Assembly (NCBI RefSeq): GCF_014837295.1
Contig: NZ_JACYHB010000003.1
Location: forward strand, 248,001-312,000
Length of the DNA: 64,000 nt
Direction: 5' to 3'
Source: Cellulosimicrobium arenosum
GTDB taxonomy: Bacteria; Actinomycetota; Actinomycetes; Actinomycetales; Cellulomonadaceae
Part shown: positions 43,809-52,234 of the stretch, piece after piece
How the letters are laid out: each line of letters begins with the position of its first letter
How positions within the stretch are numbered: position 1 is the first letter of the stretch
The notes under the pieces: model-generated
The model's database searches: none
Told to the model about the DNA's origin: nothing
The model's input: only the letters and a program-made list of their open reading frames with translations
Program-made: the position numbers and the translations under genes

Positions 43809-44855
43809 TCAGGCGGAGTCGCGGACCACGAGGCTCGGTGTGAACATCGCGGTGCCGACGGGAGAGCTCGTGCCGTCCAGGTCCGCGAGCAGCAGGCGCG
43901 CCATCTCGCTGGCCATGTCCTCGACCGGCTGGTGGATCGTCGTCAGGGGAGGGTGCGCGCCGCGCGCCACCGTCGAGTCGTCGAACCCGACGATCGCCAC
44001 GTCCTCCGGGACACGCCGACCGGCCGCCTGGAACGCGGTCGACGCGCCGTCGGCCATGAGGTCGCTCGCCGCGAACACGCCGTCGACCTCGGGCAGCGCT
44101 GCGAGCAGCCGGCGAGCGGCCAGCTCCCCGCTCGCCCGGGTGAGGTCGCCCTCGACGACGACCGGGTCGTCCAGCCCGGCCGCGCGCACCGCGTCGAGGA
44201 AGCCGGCGAGCCGCTCGCGCGCGAACGGGACGTCGGACGGTCCGGCGACGGACGCGAGCCGCGTGCGGCCGGTACCCAGGAGGTGCTGCGCGGCCAGCCG
44301 CCCCCCGGCGGCCTGGTCGAGGTCGACGGTCGGGACGTCGTCGGGCAGGTCCCCGATCCGGGTGGACAGCACGACGGGCAGGGGCAGGGCAGCGAGCCGC
44401 GCGGGCAGCGGGTCCGCGTTGCTCGACGAGACGAGCAGGACCCCGTCGACGTGACCCTGGCGGACGTAGCCGACGACCTGGTCGTGCGCGGGGCCGTCCG
44501 CCGGGAGGATCGTCAGGTGGATGCCGCGCGGGCGCAGGACCCGCTGCGCGCCCGCGGTCACCCGCCCGATGTACGGGTCGGTGAACAGACGCTCGAGGAA
44601 CGGGCTGTCGGAGTGCCGCTCCGTGGGCTCGGACACGACGAGCGCGACGGACCCCGTGCGCCGGGTGACGAGCGAGCGCGCCGCGAGGTTGGGCACGTAC
44701 CCGGTCTCCTCGATCGCGCGCTCGACCGCGGCGACGATCTGCGGGTCCACCGTCGGTACCAGGTTGATCACCCGGGAGACCGTGGCCCGGGAGACACCGG
44801 CGACCGCGGCCACCGCCTCGAGCGTGGGCTGGGGACCGTGCGTACGCGGGGCCAT
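43809..44855 (-). CDS. LacI-family transcriptional repressor
   Basis: A 348-residue regulator. The helix-turn-helix and hinge are at the start (Thr-Leu-Glu-Ala-Val-Ala-Ala-Val-Ala-Gly-Val-Ser-Arg-Ala-Thr-Val-Ser-Arg-Val-Ile), followed by the sugar-binding core with Asp-Gly-Val-Leu-Leu-Val-Ser-Ser and Gly-Phe-Asp-Asp-Ser. A TATAAC -10 ends seven bases before the ATG, so it is leaderless. The next gene is a GH16 glucanase in the same direction with a LacI-type palindrome in its promoter, so the target is likely that gene and the inducer a beta-glucan oligosaccharide (inference). Confidence 0.94.
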   Translation of the reverse strand: MAPRTHGPQPTLEAVAAVAGVSRATVSRVINLVPTVDPQIVAAVERAIEETGYVPNLAARSLVTRRTGSVALVVSEPTERHSDSPFLERLFTDPYIGRVTAGAQRVLRPRGIHLTILPADGPAHDQVVGYVRQGHVDGVLLVSSSNADPLPARLAALPLPVVLSTRIGDLPDDVPTVDLDQAAGGRLAAQHLLGTGRTRLASVAGPSDVPFARERLAGFLDAVRAAGLDDPVVVEGDLTRASGELAARRLLAALPEVDGVFAASDLMADGASTAFQAAGRRVPEDVAIVGFDDSTVARGAHPPLTTIHQPVEDMASEMARLLLADLDGTSSPVGTAMFTPSLVVRDSA

Positions 44856-44994
44856 GCCCTCAGTTATACCGGTTCGGCCGCGCATCGTCGGCCCCCCGCC
44901 GGGACGCCGGAGCCCGACGGCGCGGGAGCAGCCTCCGCGTCGTCGGGCACCGGGTGGGCCGCCCCGGTGGGGCGGGCGACTCAGCGGCGGGTCG

Positions 44995-46764
44995 TCACTC
45001 GTAGACCCGCACGTAGTCCACGAGCATCCGTGCCGGGAACGGCGTGCTCGCGTCGGGCGGTCCGGGCCAGTCGCCCCCGACCGCGAGGTTGAGGATCAGG
45101 TAGAAGTCGTGGTCGTAGACCCACGGCCCGCGGGTGGACTCCACGACCTCCTTCGACGCGTAGAACGTGTCGACGCCGTCGAGGGAGAACTGGATGCCGT
45201 CGCTGTCCCACTCGGCCGCCCAGACGTGGAAGTCCTCGGTCAGCTTCGCGCCGCTCGGCAGCGTGGCCGGGCCGCCGTGGCCCCCGGCGCCCCAGTACGA
45301 CGGCGCGTGCAGGGTCGAGTGCGACGTGTACGGGTCGAGGCCGACGTTCTCCATGATGTCGATCTCGCCGTTGTACGGCCACGGACGTCCCTCGAGGAAG
45401 TCGGACCCCATCATCCAGAACGCGGGCCAGAAGCCCTGCCCCTCGGGGATCTTGATCCGCGCCTCGAACCGGCCGTACTGCGTGTTGAGCGCGGTCGAGG
45501 TGTTCATCCGGTGGGACGTGAACTCACGGCCCTCGACGCTCTCGCGGCGCGCCTCGATGACGAAGTTCCCCTGCCCGTCGTGGAAGCCGTTGCCCGACTC
45601 GGTGTACACCTGCTGCTCGCCGTTCTGCGGGAAGCCGGAGTCGATGTGCCACCTCGAGGAGTCCGCGGGGCTGCCGGCGGGGGCGTCGAACTCGTCGTTC
45701 CACACGAGCTCGAGGTCGTCGAAGTCGGGGTCCGCCGGATCGGCGGGCGGCGTGGTCGCGGACCCGCCCGTGCCGTACACCTGGAACTCCCACAGCGAGT
45801 ACCCGTAGGCGCTGCTGCGGTCGTTCATGTGCACGCGCACGTGCCGACCGTCGGCGTCGAGCGGGATGGTCTCCTTGAACCCCGACCCCGTGGTCGTGGA
45901 GTAGACGCTGCGCCACGACGAGCCGTCGTCGGACACCTCGACGTCATAGCCCGTCGCGTACGCGGGGTCCCACTGCAGGACGACGCTGCTGACGTGCGCG
46001 GGGGCGCCCAGGTCGACGGCGATCCAGCCCTCGTCGACCCAGCCGGTCGCCGGCGACGTCGCCCAGCGCGAGGCAGGGTCGAGGTCGAGCGCCTTGTCCG
46101 GGGTGCAGTCCCAGCAGCTCGGGTCCTGCTCCTGCGAGGACGAGGCCGTGCCGGGCCTGCCGTACGACAGCAGCCCGTCCGTCGTCGGGTCGGGGTCGGG
46201 GTCGGGGTCCGGGTCGCCGGCACCGTCGCTCCCGAACACCTGCAGCTCCCACAGGGACACGCCCCACTGCGTGGCGCGGCGCGTGGCGGCGAGCCGCACG
46301 TAGCGTCCGCTCGTGTCGAGGTCGAGGCTCTCGTCCCCGCCCTCGCCGGTCGTCGTGCTGTACGCGGTCGACCAGGACGACCCGTCGGACGAGACCTCGA
46401 TCCGGTAGCCGGACGCGTACGCCGTCTCCCAGTCGAGGTCGACGCGGTCGATGTCGTGGACGCTGCCGAGGTCCACCTGGATCCACTGGCCGTCGGCGGC
46501 GGTGCTGGACCAGCGGGTGCCGCGGTCGCCGTCGACGGCCGCGGCCGGGCCGCTCCAGCCGAACTCGTCGCCGGACGACGTCGCGGGCCGGTCCTGGGAG
46601 AGGGGGTCCTCGGGTGCGGCCACCGCGGCGCCCTGGGACAGCGCGCCGAGCGTGACGAGCGCGGTGGCGGCGGTCGCCGCGGCGAGACGACGACGGGCGG
46701 GCCGCGGGTCTCGACGGGTGCCGGTGACCGGGCCTCGTGGTGGGTAGGGGGTACGGGTCTGCAT
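44995..46764 (-). CDS. Secreted GH16 endo-beta-1,3-glucanase with two F5/8C carbohydrate-binding domains
   Basis: A 589-residue extracellular enzyme. A signal peptide ends near Ala-Val-Ala-Ala (about 50). Two discoidin (F5/8 type C) domains follow (about 55-178 and 195-325), each with Ser-Arg/Thr-Trp-Xaa-Ser and Val-Asp-Leu-Gly, joined by an Asp-Pro repeat linker. The GH16 domain (about 345-589) has Asn-Gly-Glu-Ile-Asp-Ile-Met-Glu-Asn with catalytic Glu467 and Glu472. The motif and Phe-Trp-Pro-Ala-Phe-Trp-Met fit laminarinases, which degrade beta-1,3-glucan. GAAGGAG precedes the ATG. Usually repressed by a LacI regulator; one lies immediately downstream. Confidence 0.94.
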   Translation of the reverse strand: MQTRTPYPPRGPVTGTRRDPRPARRRLAAATAATALVTLGALSQGAAVAAPEDPLSQDRPATSSGDEFGWSGPAAAVDGDRGTRWSSTAADGQWIQVDLGSVHDIDRVDLDWETAYASGYRIEVSSDGSSWSTAYSTTTGEGGDESLDLDTSGRYVRLAATRRATQWGVSLWELQVFGSDGAGDPDPDPDPDPTTDGLLSYGRPGTASSSQEQDPSCWDCTPDKALDLDPASRWATSPATGWVDEGWIAVDLGAPAHVSSVVLQWDPAYATGYDVEVSDDGSSWRSVYSTTTGSGFKETIPLDADGRHVRVHMNDRSSAYGYSLWEFQVYGTGGSATTPPADPADPDFDDLELVWNDEFDAPAGSPADSSRWHIDSGFPQNGEQQVYTESGNGFHDGQGNFVIEARRESVEGREFTSHRMNTSTALNTQYGRFEARIKIPEGQGFWPAFWMMGSDFLEGRPWPYNGEIDIMENVGLDPYTSHSTLHAPSYWGAGGHGGPATLPSGAKLTEDFHVWAAEWDSDGIQFSLDGVDTFYASKEVVESTRGPWVYDHDFYLILNLAVGGDWPGPPDASTPFPARMLVDYVRVYE

Positions 46765-46845
46765 GGGCGTGCTCCTTCGGACGTCGGTGTCACGAGGGCC
46801 TCACGGTCGGCGGACGAGCCACGATGCTGTCCGTTTCGTCGCGAT

Positions 46846-46855
46846 AGAGCGCTCT
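46846..46855. promoter_or_regulatory. LacI-type operator before the GH16 gene
   Basis: AGAGCGCTCT is a perfect ten-base palindrome, and the flanks extend the partial symmetry to 46843-46858. Its central GAGCGCTC is the core of CebR-type and other LacI-family operators. It lies 82 bases before the GH16 start. Confidence 0.6.
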
Positions 46856-46858
46856 CTC

Positions 46859-47033
46859 ACGACCAGGATGCCTCGTGTGCCGCCGGAGGTCAAGAGTTTC
46901 CGGAGTCTTCTTACTAACCGGTGAGTCAGTATTGACACCGAGCCCGTCGAGGACGACGCTGGGGCCGCGGAACGCACCGAGACCCGGCGGCGCCGCAGGT
47001 CACGACGTCACTCAGCATGTCCGAGGGGGGACC
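46859..47033 (+). other. Promoter region of the peptide-export operon
   Basis: No gene is seen. There is TTGACA at about 46934-46939 with GACGCT 17 bases on, a possible though imperfect promoter, and a ribosome site GAGGGGG before 47034. The AT-richer part near 46900-46935 is unusual for this chromosome. Confidence 0.3.
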
Positions 47034-47651
47034 ATGCCGTACGTGTGGATCGTCGCGTCCCTCGTCCTCGCGGGGGTCCTGCTCGTGTCCGTCGCCGGGG
47101 CGGTCACCACCCGCGACGCCTGGCGGGGCTTCGTCGCGTCGGCCGCCCACCTGACCGGCCGCGACGAACCGACGGCTCGCCCGCTCGCCCGGCTCGCCGT
47201 GACGCTCGAGACGGCCGGGATCGTCGGGCTCCTCGCGCCCGTCCTCGTCCTGGTCCTCGGTCGAGCCGGCCCGGCCGGCACGAGCCGGGTCGCCCCACCC
47301 GCCCTGGTCCTCGCGAGCGCGAGCGCCACCGGGGTGGGTGCCCTTCTCGTGGTCTTCACCGTCGTCCTGGCGCGCGCCCGCAGCACGAGCCCGGGCACCG
47401 CGTGCCACTGCCTCGGGCCGAGCACGGCGCCCGTCGCGTCCCGCCACCTCGCGCGCAACGTCGTGCTCGTCGGTGTCGCGGTCGTCGCCGGGGTCGTCCC
47501 GTGGACCGTCCGGGGCGACCCGCCCGGCGGTTCCACCGCCCCGTCCCCGGACCCGGCGGGAGTCCTCCTGGGGGCGGTCGTCGCGGCCGTCGTCGTGGCG
47601 CTCGTCGCGCACCTCGACGACCTGGCCGCGCTGGCCCCCCCGCGGAGCTGA
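47034..47651 (+). CDS. MauE/DoxX-type redox-associated membrane protein
   Basis: A 205-residue membrane protein with four or five helices. Cys124 and Cys126 in Ala-Cys-His-Cys-Leu-Gly-Pro lie between helices, the motif of the MauE family. MauE-like proteins pass electrons to thioredoxin-like partners that form or isomerise disulfides outside the cytoplasm; here a TlpA-like gene follows directly. ATG 47034 follows GAGGGGG. First gene of a seven-gene operon. Confidence 0.85.
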   Translation: MPYVWIVASLVLAGVLLVSVAGAVTTRDAWRGFVASAAHLTGRDEPTARPLARLAVTLETAGIVGLLAPVLVLVLGRAGPAGTSRVAPPALVLASASATGVGALLVVFTVVLARARSTSPGTACHCLGPSTAPVASRHLARNVVLVGVAVVAGVVPWTVRGDPPGGSTAPSPDPAGVLLGAVVAAVVVALVAHLDDLAALAPPRS

Positions 47652-47697
47652 GCTCCGTTCGCCCACCCGTCGCACCCACCCACCATCGAGGTTCCGC

Positions 47698-48237
47698 ATG
47701 CCCCTGCTCACCGCCGCGGTCGTCGTCCTGACCGTCCTCGTGCTCGTCGACCTCGCGCTCACGCTCGCCGTGGTCCGCCACCTGCGCGCGGGGGCGCGAC
47801 CCACCGCCACGCCGGTGCCCGAGCTCGTCGGGACCCGGGTCGGTTCGCCCACCCCGCACTTCACCGCGTCGGGGGAGGACGGCGTCGAGCTCGTCGCGGC
47901 CGACCTCGCCGGCACGCCGACGCTCCTCGCGTTCTTCTCGACCACGTGCGAGGCGTGCGTCGAGCACGCACCCGCGCTCGTGGCCGAGGTGCCGCGCCTC
48001 GCGGCGGCGGGGATCGTCGTCGTGCCCGTCCTGGTCGGCGACGGCGACCCCCTCGAGCTCGCCCCCGCGCTCCGCCACGCCGGCCCGCTCGTGCGCGAGG
48101 AGCACGGGGGCGAGGTCAGCACGGCGTTCGGCGTCCGCGGCACGCCGTCCTACGTCCTGCTCGGGGCCGACACGCGGGTCGCCGCCGCCGGTCTCGTCCT
48201 GCAGGACGTCGTGTCGTCCGCAGCGACGGTGCGGTGA
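47698..48237 (+). CDS. TlpA-like membrane-anchored thioredoxin
   Basis: A 179-residue protein with an N-terminal anchor helix (about 5-27) and an extracytoplasmic thioredoxin fold. The redox site Cys84-Glu-Ala-Cys87 lies in Phe-Phe-Ser-Thr-Thr-Cys, and the cis-Pro loop reads Gly-Thr-Pro-Ser-Tyr-Val. It would exchange disulfides on secreted proteins, driven by the MauE-like protein. Its stop overlaps the start of the ABC gene by one base. The neighbouring peptide has four Cys and is the obvious client (inference). Confidence 0.9.
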   Translation: MPLLTAAVVVLTVLVLVDLALTLAVVRHLRAGARPTATPVPELVGTRVGSPTPHFTASGEDGVELVAADLAGTPTLLAFFSTTCEACVEHAPALVAEVPRLAAAGIVVVPVLVGDGDPLELAPALRHAGPLVREEHGGEVSTAFGVRGTPSYVLLGADTRVAAAGLVLQDVVSSAATVR

Positions 48238-50201
48238 TGGGCGCACGCACCGGCGCCGCCCGGGGCGCCGGGTGGCGGGGCCGGGTCGGCGCGCTCGTCG
48301 TCGCGACCAGGCTGTACCACCGGGCGGCCCCTGCGACCGTGGTCGCGCGGGCCGCGACGATCGCCGCCGCCGGGCTCGTCCCCGTCGCGGCCGCCTGGCT
48401 CACCAAGGCGCTCGTGGACGGGCTCGGGACCGGGCTCACCGTGCGCACGACCGTGCTCCTCGCGATCGGGCTCGCGGTGACCGGTGCGCTCGGCGCCGTC
48501 CTCGCGCACGTCGCCAGGTACCTCGACCAGGAGATCGCGCGGCGGGTCAGCCTGCACATGCAGGCGACCCTGTTCGGCGCCGTCGTCCGGCCGACCGGGA
48601 TCGCACAGCTCGAGGACCCCGAGTACCACGACCGGCTGCAGCTGGCGCGGCTCGCGGGGGAGTCCGGCCCCGTGCTGCTCACGGCCGCCCTCGTCTCGGT
48701 CGTCCAGTCGCTCGTCACCGTGAGCGCCTTCACCGTGTCGCTCGTCGTCCTGTCGCCGCTCGCGGCCGGTCTCGTCCTGGCCTCGGCGGTCCCGGCACTG
48801 GTGGCGCAGCTGCGCCTCGGGCGGCTCCGCAGCTCGACGACCGCGCTCGTCAGCCCCCGGGCCCGTCGCCGGCTGTTCTACGCCACCCTCCTCACCGATC
48901 TGCGCACGGCCAAGGAGATCCGGCTCTTCGGCCTGGGGAACCACTTCCGCGACCGCATGCTCGACGAGGTGGGTTCGGTGCACGCCGCCGAACGGAACGT
49001 CGACCGCGTCACGGTGCGCACCGAGACCTGGCTCGCGCTCCTCACCGCGTTCGTGGCCGGCGCGGTGCTCGTCATGACGGTGCTCCGCATCGGTGCCGGG
49101 GTCGGCACCGTCGGGGACCTCACCCTGCTCGTCGCGGCGCTCGGTGCCGTCCAGGGCTCGGTGGCCGCGATCGTCGGGCAGGTCGCCGTGATCGACGAGG
49201 CGCTCGTCCTCATCGGCCGGTACGTCGAGATCGTCGACGACGCGGCGCCGTCGCCTCACGCGCCGGGGTCGGGTCCGGCCGCCGTCGCCGGTCCCGCCGG
49301 TCCCGCCGGTCCCGCGAGACCCGGGCCGCCGCCGGTGCCGTCCGCGACCACCGGCATCCGGTTCGAAGGCGTCTGGTTCCGGTACGCCGACGACGCACCC
49401 TGGGTCCTGCGGGACCTCGACCTCGACATCCGGCCCGGCTCGTGGGTCGCGCTCGTCGGGGCGAACGGCGCCGGCAAGTCGACCGTGGTCAAGCTCCTGT
49501 GCCGGCTCTACGAACCGACGCGCGGCCGGATCACCTGGGACGGGACCGACGTGGCGACGCTCGACCCGGCGGTCCTGCGATCGCGGATCGCGACGGTCTT
49601 CCAGGACTTCGTCTGCTATGAGCTCACGGCGCGGGAGAACGTGGCGCTGGGCGACCTCCGTCGTGCCGAGCAGCCCGGTGCCGTCGAGAGCGCGGCGGAG
49701 CACGCCGGCGTCGGCGACGTGCTGGCCGCGCTGCCGCGGGGCTACGACACGATGCTCACGCGCGCGTTCGCGGGTCTGCCGGGAGACCCGGTCGACGAGG
49801 CCGCGGACGACGACGCCCCCGGCGACCTGCCGGCGCACGAGCCCGCCGGAGTCGTCCTCTCGGGCGGGCAGTGGCAGCGCGTCGCCGTGGCGCGCTCGCT
49901 CCTGCGCGAGGACGCCGGGCTGCTCGTGCTCGACGAACCCTCCTCCGGCCTGGACCCCCGTGCGGAGGCGGAGCTGCAGGCGATGCTGCGCGCGGTGGGT
50001 CGCGGACGCTCCACGTTGCTCGTCGCCCACCGGCTGAGCACGGTGCGCGACGCGGACCGGATCGTCGTGCTGGACGACGGGACCGTGCTCGAGTCCGGCG
50101 ACCACGACGCCCTGATGGACCTCGACGGCGAGTACGCCGCGCTGTTCCGGCTCCAGGCCGAGGGCTACCGCGAGCGGGCCACGGCAGGCGGTGCGTCGTG
50201 A
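48237..50201 (+). CDS. ABC exporter, fused membrane and ATPase domains
   Basis: A 654-residue half-exporter. Six helices occupy about residues 20-320; the ATPase follows with Walker A Gly-Ala-Asn-Gly-Ala-Gly-Lys-Ser-Thr, signature Leu-Ser-Gly-Gly-Gln-Trp-Gln-Arg and Walker B Leu-Leu-Val-Leu-Asp-Glu-Pro-Ser. A Gly/Pro/Ala linker of about 30 residues joins them. There is no C39 peptidase domain, in keeping with the separate signal peptidase in this operon. An acidic insertion of about 25 residues precedes the signature. The likely cargo is the small Cys-rich peptide (inference). Confidence 0.9.
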   Translation: MGARTGAARGAGWRGRVGALVVATRLYHRAAPATVVARAATIAAAGLVPVAAAWLTKALVDGLGTGLTVRTTVLLAIGLAVTGALGAVLAHVARYLDQEIARRVSLHMQATLFGAVVRPTGIAQLEDPEYHDRLQLARLAGESGPVLLTAALVSVVQSLVTVSAFTVSLVVLSPLAAGLVLASAVPALVAQLRLGRLRSSTTALVSPRARRRLFYATLLTDLRTAKEIRLFGLGNHFRDRMLDEVGSVHAAERNVDRVTVRTETWLALLTAFVAGAVLVMTVLRIGAGVGTVGDLTLLVAALGAVQGSVAAIVGQVAVIDEALVLIGRYVEIVDDAAPSPHAPGSGPAAVAGPAGPAGPARPGPPPVPSATTGIRFEGVWFRYADDAPWVLRDLDLDIRPGSWVALVGANGAGKSTVVKLLCRLYEPTRGRITWDGTDVATLDPAVLRSRIATVFQDFVCYELTARENVALGDLRRAEQPGAVESAAEHAGVGDVLAALPRGYDTMLTRAFAGLPGDPVDEAADDDAPGDLPAHEPAGVVLSGGQWQRVAVARSLLREDAGLLVLDEPSSGLDPRAEAELQAMLRAVGRGRSTLLVAHRLSTVRDADRIVVLDDGTVLESGDHDALMDLDGEYAALFRLQAEGYRERATAGGAS

Positions 50202-50965
50202 GCCCGGGGGCCGACAGCCTGGAGATCGACGTCCTCGGTCCGCTCCGGGCCCGTGTCGGGGGCTGCGAGGTGTCGCTCGGCGGGCCTGGCCGCCGCGCCC
50301 TGCTCGCCGCGCTCGTGCTGGGCAAGGGGCACGTCGTGTCGACCGGCAGCATCGTCGACACCCTGTGGGACGAGGACCCGCCGGCGAGCGCCGTGACGAA
50401 GGTGCAGGGACACGTGTCGGAGCTGCGCAAGGCGCTCGCGGTCGCGGGTCATCCCGATCCCACCGCGGTGCTCGGGACCGTGGCTCCCGGGTACGTGCTC
50501 CGGCTCGAGCCCGCGGCGACCGACCTGGCGCGGTTCGAGGCGGACGTGACCGCGGCGCAGGTCGCCCGGCGCGCCGACGACCTCGCGGCGGCCGAGAGGC
50601 TGCTCGCCGGTGCGCTCGAGCGGTGGCGCGGGCCTGCGATGGCGGACGTCGGCGCGTCCACCGTGCGCGCGGTCGCCGAGGGTCTCGACGACCGGCGGCT
50701 GCGCGTGCTGGAGGACCACGCCGAGGTGGGCCTCGCCCTCGGGCGGTCGCGGGACGTGCTCGACGCGCTCGGCCCGCTCCTGGCGGTGCACCCGTTCCGG
50801 GACCGTCTGAACGAGCTGTTCATGGTCGCGCTGATCCGCACGGACCGTCCGTCCGAGGCCATCGCCACCTACCGCCGCTGCCGCGAGGTGTACGGCCGCG
50901 AGCTCGGCATCGAGCCGAGCTCGCGGCTGCGCCGCATCGCGGCGTCCATCGGCTACCCGTCGTAG
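50198..50965 (+). CDS. BTAD-domain transcriptional activator (SARP-like)
   Basis: A 255-residue regulator. Residues about 8-95 form an OmpR-type winged helix (Leu-Gly-Pro-Leu-Arg-Ala, Arg-Arg-Ala-Leu-Leu-Ala-Ala-Leu-Val, Leu-Trp-Asp-Glu-Asp-Pro-Pro-Ala-Ser-Ala) and residues 100-250 a bacterial transcription activation domain ending Gly-Ile-Glu-Pro-Ser. SARPs switch on secondary-metabolite and peptide operons in actinobacteria. GTG 50198 overlaps the ABC stop. It sits in the middle of the operon it likely controls. Confidence 0.9.
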   Translation: MSPGADSLEIDVLGPLRARVGGCEVSLGGPGRRALLAALVLGKGHVVSTGSIVDTLWDEDPPASAVTKVQGHVSELRKALAVAGHPDPTAVLGTVAPGYVLRLEPAATDLARFEADVTAAQVARRADDLAAAERLLAGALERWRGPAMADVGASTVRAVAEGLDDRRLRVLEDHAEVGLALGRSRDVLDALGPLLAVHPFRDRLNELFMVALIRTDRPSEAIATYRRCREVYGRELGIEPSSRLRRIAASIGYPS

Positions 50966-50981
50966 GAGAGGACCGACCAGC

Positions 50982-51743
50982 ATGGTGACCAAGGGATCCA
51001 CGGCGCGCGCGAGCGCCGGGACCGCACGGGCCGCGACGTCGTCGGGCGACCGGACCGGCTACCCGACGGGTGCGCACGTCCGGCTCGAGGGCGTGCTCAA
51101 GTCGTTCCCGCTCGGGCAGCGCGAGCGCCTCGTCGCTGTCGACCACGTCGACCTCGAGCTCGAGCCCGGCAGCCTCACGGCGCTGACCGGCCCGTCGGGG
51201 TCGGGCAAGTCGACGCTCCTGCACCTCGTGGGCGCGATCGAGCGGGCCGACTCCGGCTCGGTGCGCGTCGACGGGCACGAGCTCGTCGGCGCCTCGCGCG
51301 CGCGCCTCACCCGCTACCGGCGCAGCGTCGGGTTCGTCTTCCAGCGGTTCCACCTCCTCCCGTCGCTCAGCGTCCTCGACAACGTGCTCGTGCCGTTGCT
51401 GCCGGAGCGGGCGGAGCGGGCCGGTGCGGTGGAGCGGGCGCGCGAGCTGCTCGACGCCGTCGGGCTGGCCGCACGCGAGGACGCCCTGCCGGCGACGCTC
51501 TCGGGCGGGCAGCAGCAGCGCGTCGCGATCGCGCGGGCGCTCGTCGTCCGGCCGCGGCTGCTCGTCGCGGACGAGCCCACCGGCAACCTCGACTCCCGTA
51601 CCGGGCGCTCCGTCCTGGACCTGCTGCTGGGCCTGCGCGCGACGCACCCCATGACGGTCGTGCTCTCGACGCACGACCCGCTCGTCGCCGCCGCGTGCGA
51701 ACGCACCGTGCACATCCTCGACGGCCGGACGGTCGCGGCATGA
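50982..51743 (+). CDS. LolD/MacB-type ABC ATPase
   Basis: A 253-residue ATPase with Walker A Gly-Pro-Ser-Gly-Ser-Gly-Lys-Ser-Thr, Phe-Val-Phe-Gln-Arg-Phe-His-Leu-Leu (the LolD-type Q-loop), signature Leu-Ser-Gly-Gly-Gln-Gln-Gln-Arg and Walker B Leu-Val-Ala-Asp-Glu-Pro-Thr-Gly-Asn-Leu. It carries a 35-residue Ala/Thr/Ser-rich N-terminal extension. It should drive the FtsX-like permease two genes on. Such pairs often give immunity to, or export, peptides (BceAB, MacAB). The stop overlaps the peptidase start. Confidence 0.92.
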   Translation: MVTKGSTARASAGTARAATSSGDRTGYPTGAHVRLEGVLKSFPLGQRERLVAVDHVDLELEPGSLTALTGPSGSGKSTLLHLVGAIERADSGSVRVDGHELVGASRARLTRYRRSVGFVFQRFHLLPSLSVLDNVLVPLLPERAERAGAVERARELLDAVGLAAREDALPATLSGGQQQRVAIARALVVRPRLLVADEPTGNLDSRTGRSVLDLLLGLRATHPMTVVLSTHDPLVAAACERTVHILDGRTVAA

Positions 51744-52234
51744 GGCCGGTCCGACGTCGTCCCGCAGCCCCGGTGCGACGCTCCGCCGTCGTCCTCGCGC
51801 TCGTGGCGCTCGCCGTGGTCCCGCCCGTCGTGGCGCGGCGTCGCCTCCTGGTCGTCACCGTCTCCGGTGCCAGCATGGGTCCGACCTACGCCCCGGGGAC
51901 ACGGGTGCTCGTCGTGCGGGGCCGACGTGCCTGCCCGGGCGACGTCGTCGTGCTGGACGCCGAGCGGGTCTCGCCGGCACCGCCCGGGATCCCGGCACGA
52001 CCGGGCGGGCTGGTCGTCAAGCGCGTCGCGGCGGGCCCGGGTCATCCGGTCCCTGCGCAGGTCCACGACGTCGTGCAGGCCGGGCCGGGCGACGTGGTCC
52101 CGACGGGCCGGGTCGTCGTCCTCGGGGACGCGCCCGCGGCGAGCGTGGACTCGCGGCTCTGGGGGTACGTCCGCGCCGACGCCGTCGTCGGCCGCGTCGT
52201 CACCGTGCTCCGTCGAGGGGCGGTGCAGGAGTGA
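51740..52234 (+). CDS. S26 family signal peptidase
   Basis: A 164-residue membrane-bound serine protease. One helix (about 15-31) anchors it; the catalytic Ser45 is in Ser-Gly-Ala-Ser-Met-Gly-Pro and Lys94 in Val-Val-Lys-Arg-Val, as in SipS. Gly-Asp-Ala-Pro-Ala-Ala-Ser-Val-Asp-Ser-Arg stands for box E. It is shorter than housekeeping leader peptidases and embedded in an operon (ATGA overlap with the gene before, GTGA with the one after), so it is probably dedicated to one substrate. The peptide's Ala-Glu-Ala site is the obvious candidate. Confidence 0.9.
   Translation: MRPVRRRPAAPVRRSAVVLALVALAVVPPVVARRRLLVVTVSGASMGPTYAPGTRVLVVRGRRACPGDVVVLDAERVSPAPPGIPARPGGLVVKRVAAGPGHPVPAQVHDVVQAGPGDVVPTGRVVVLGDAPAASVDSRLWGYVRADAVVGRVVTVLRRGAVQE

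Noticed and set aside
46180-46220. GGGGTC-type repeats resembling a CRISPR or regulatory repeat
   Set aside because: They encode the Asp-Pro linker of the GH16 enzyme.
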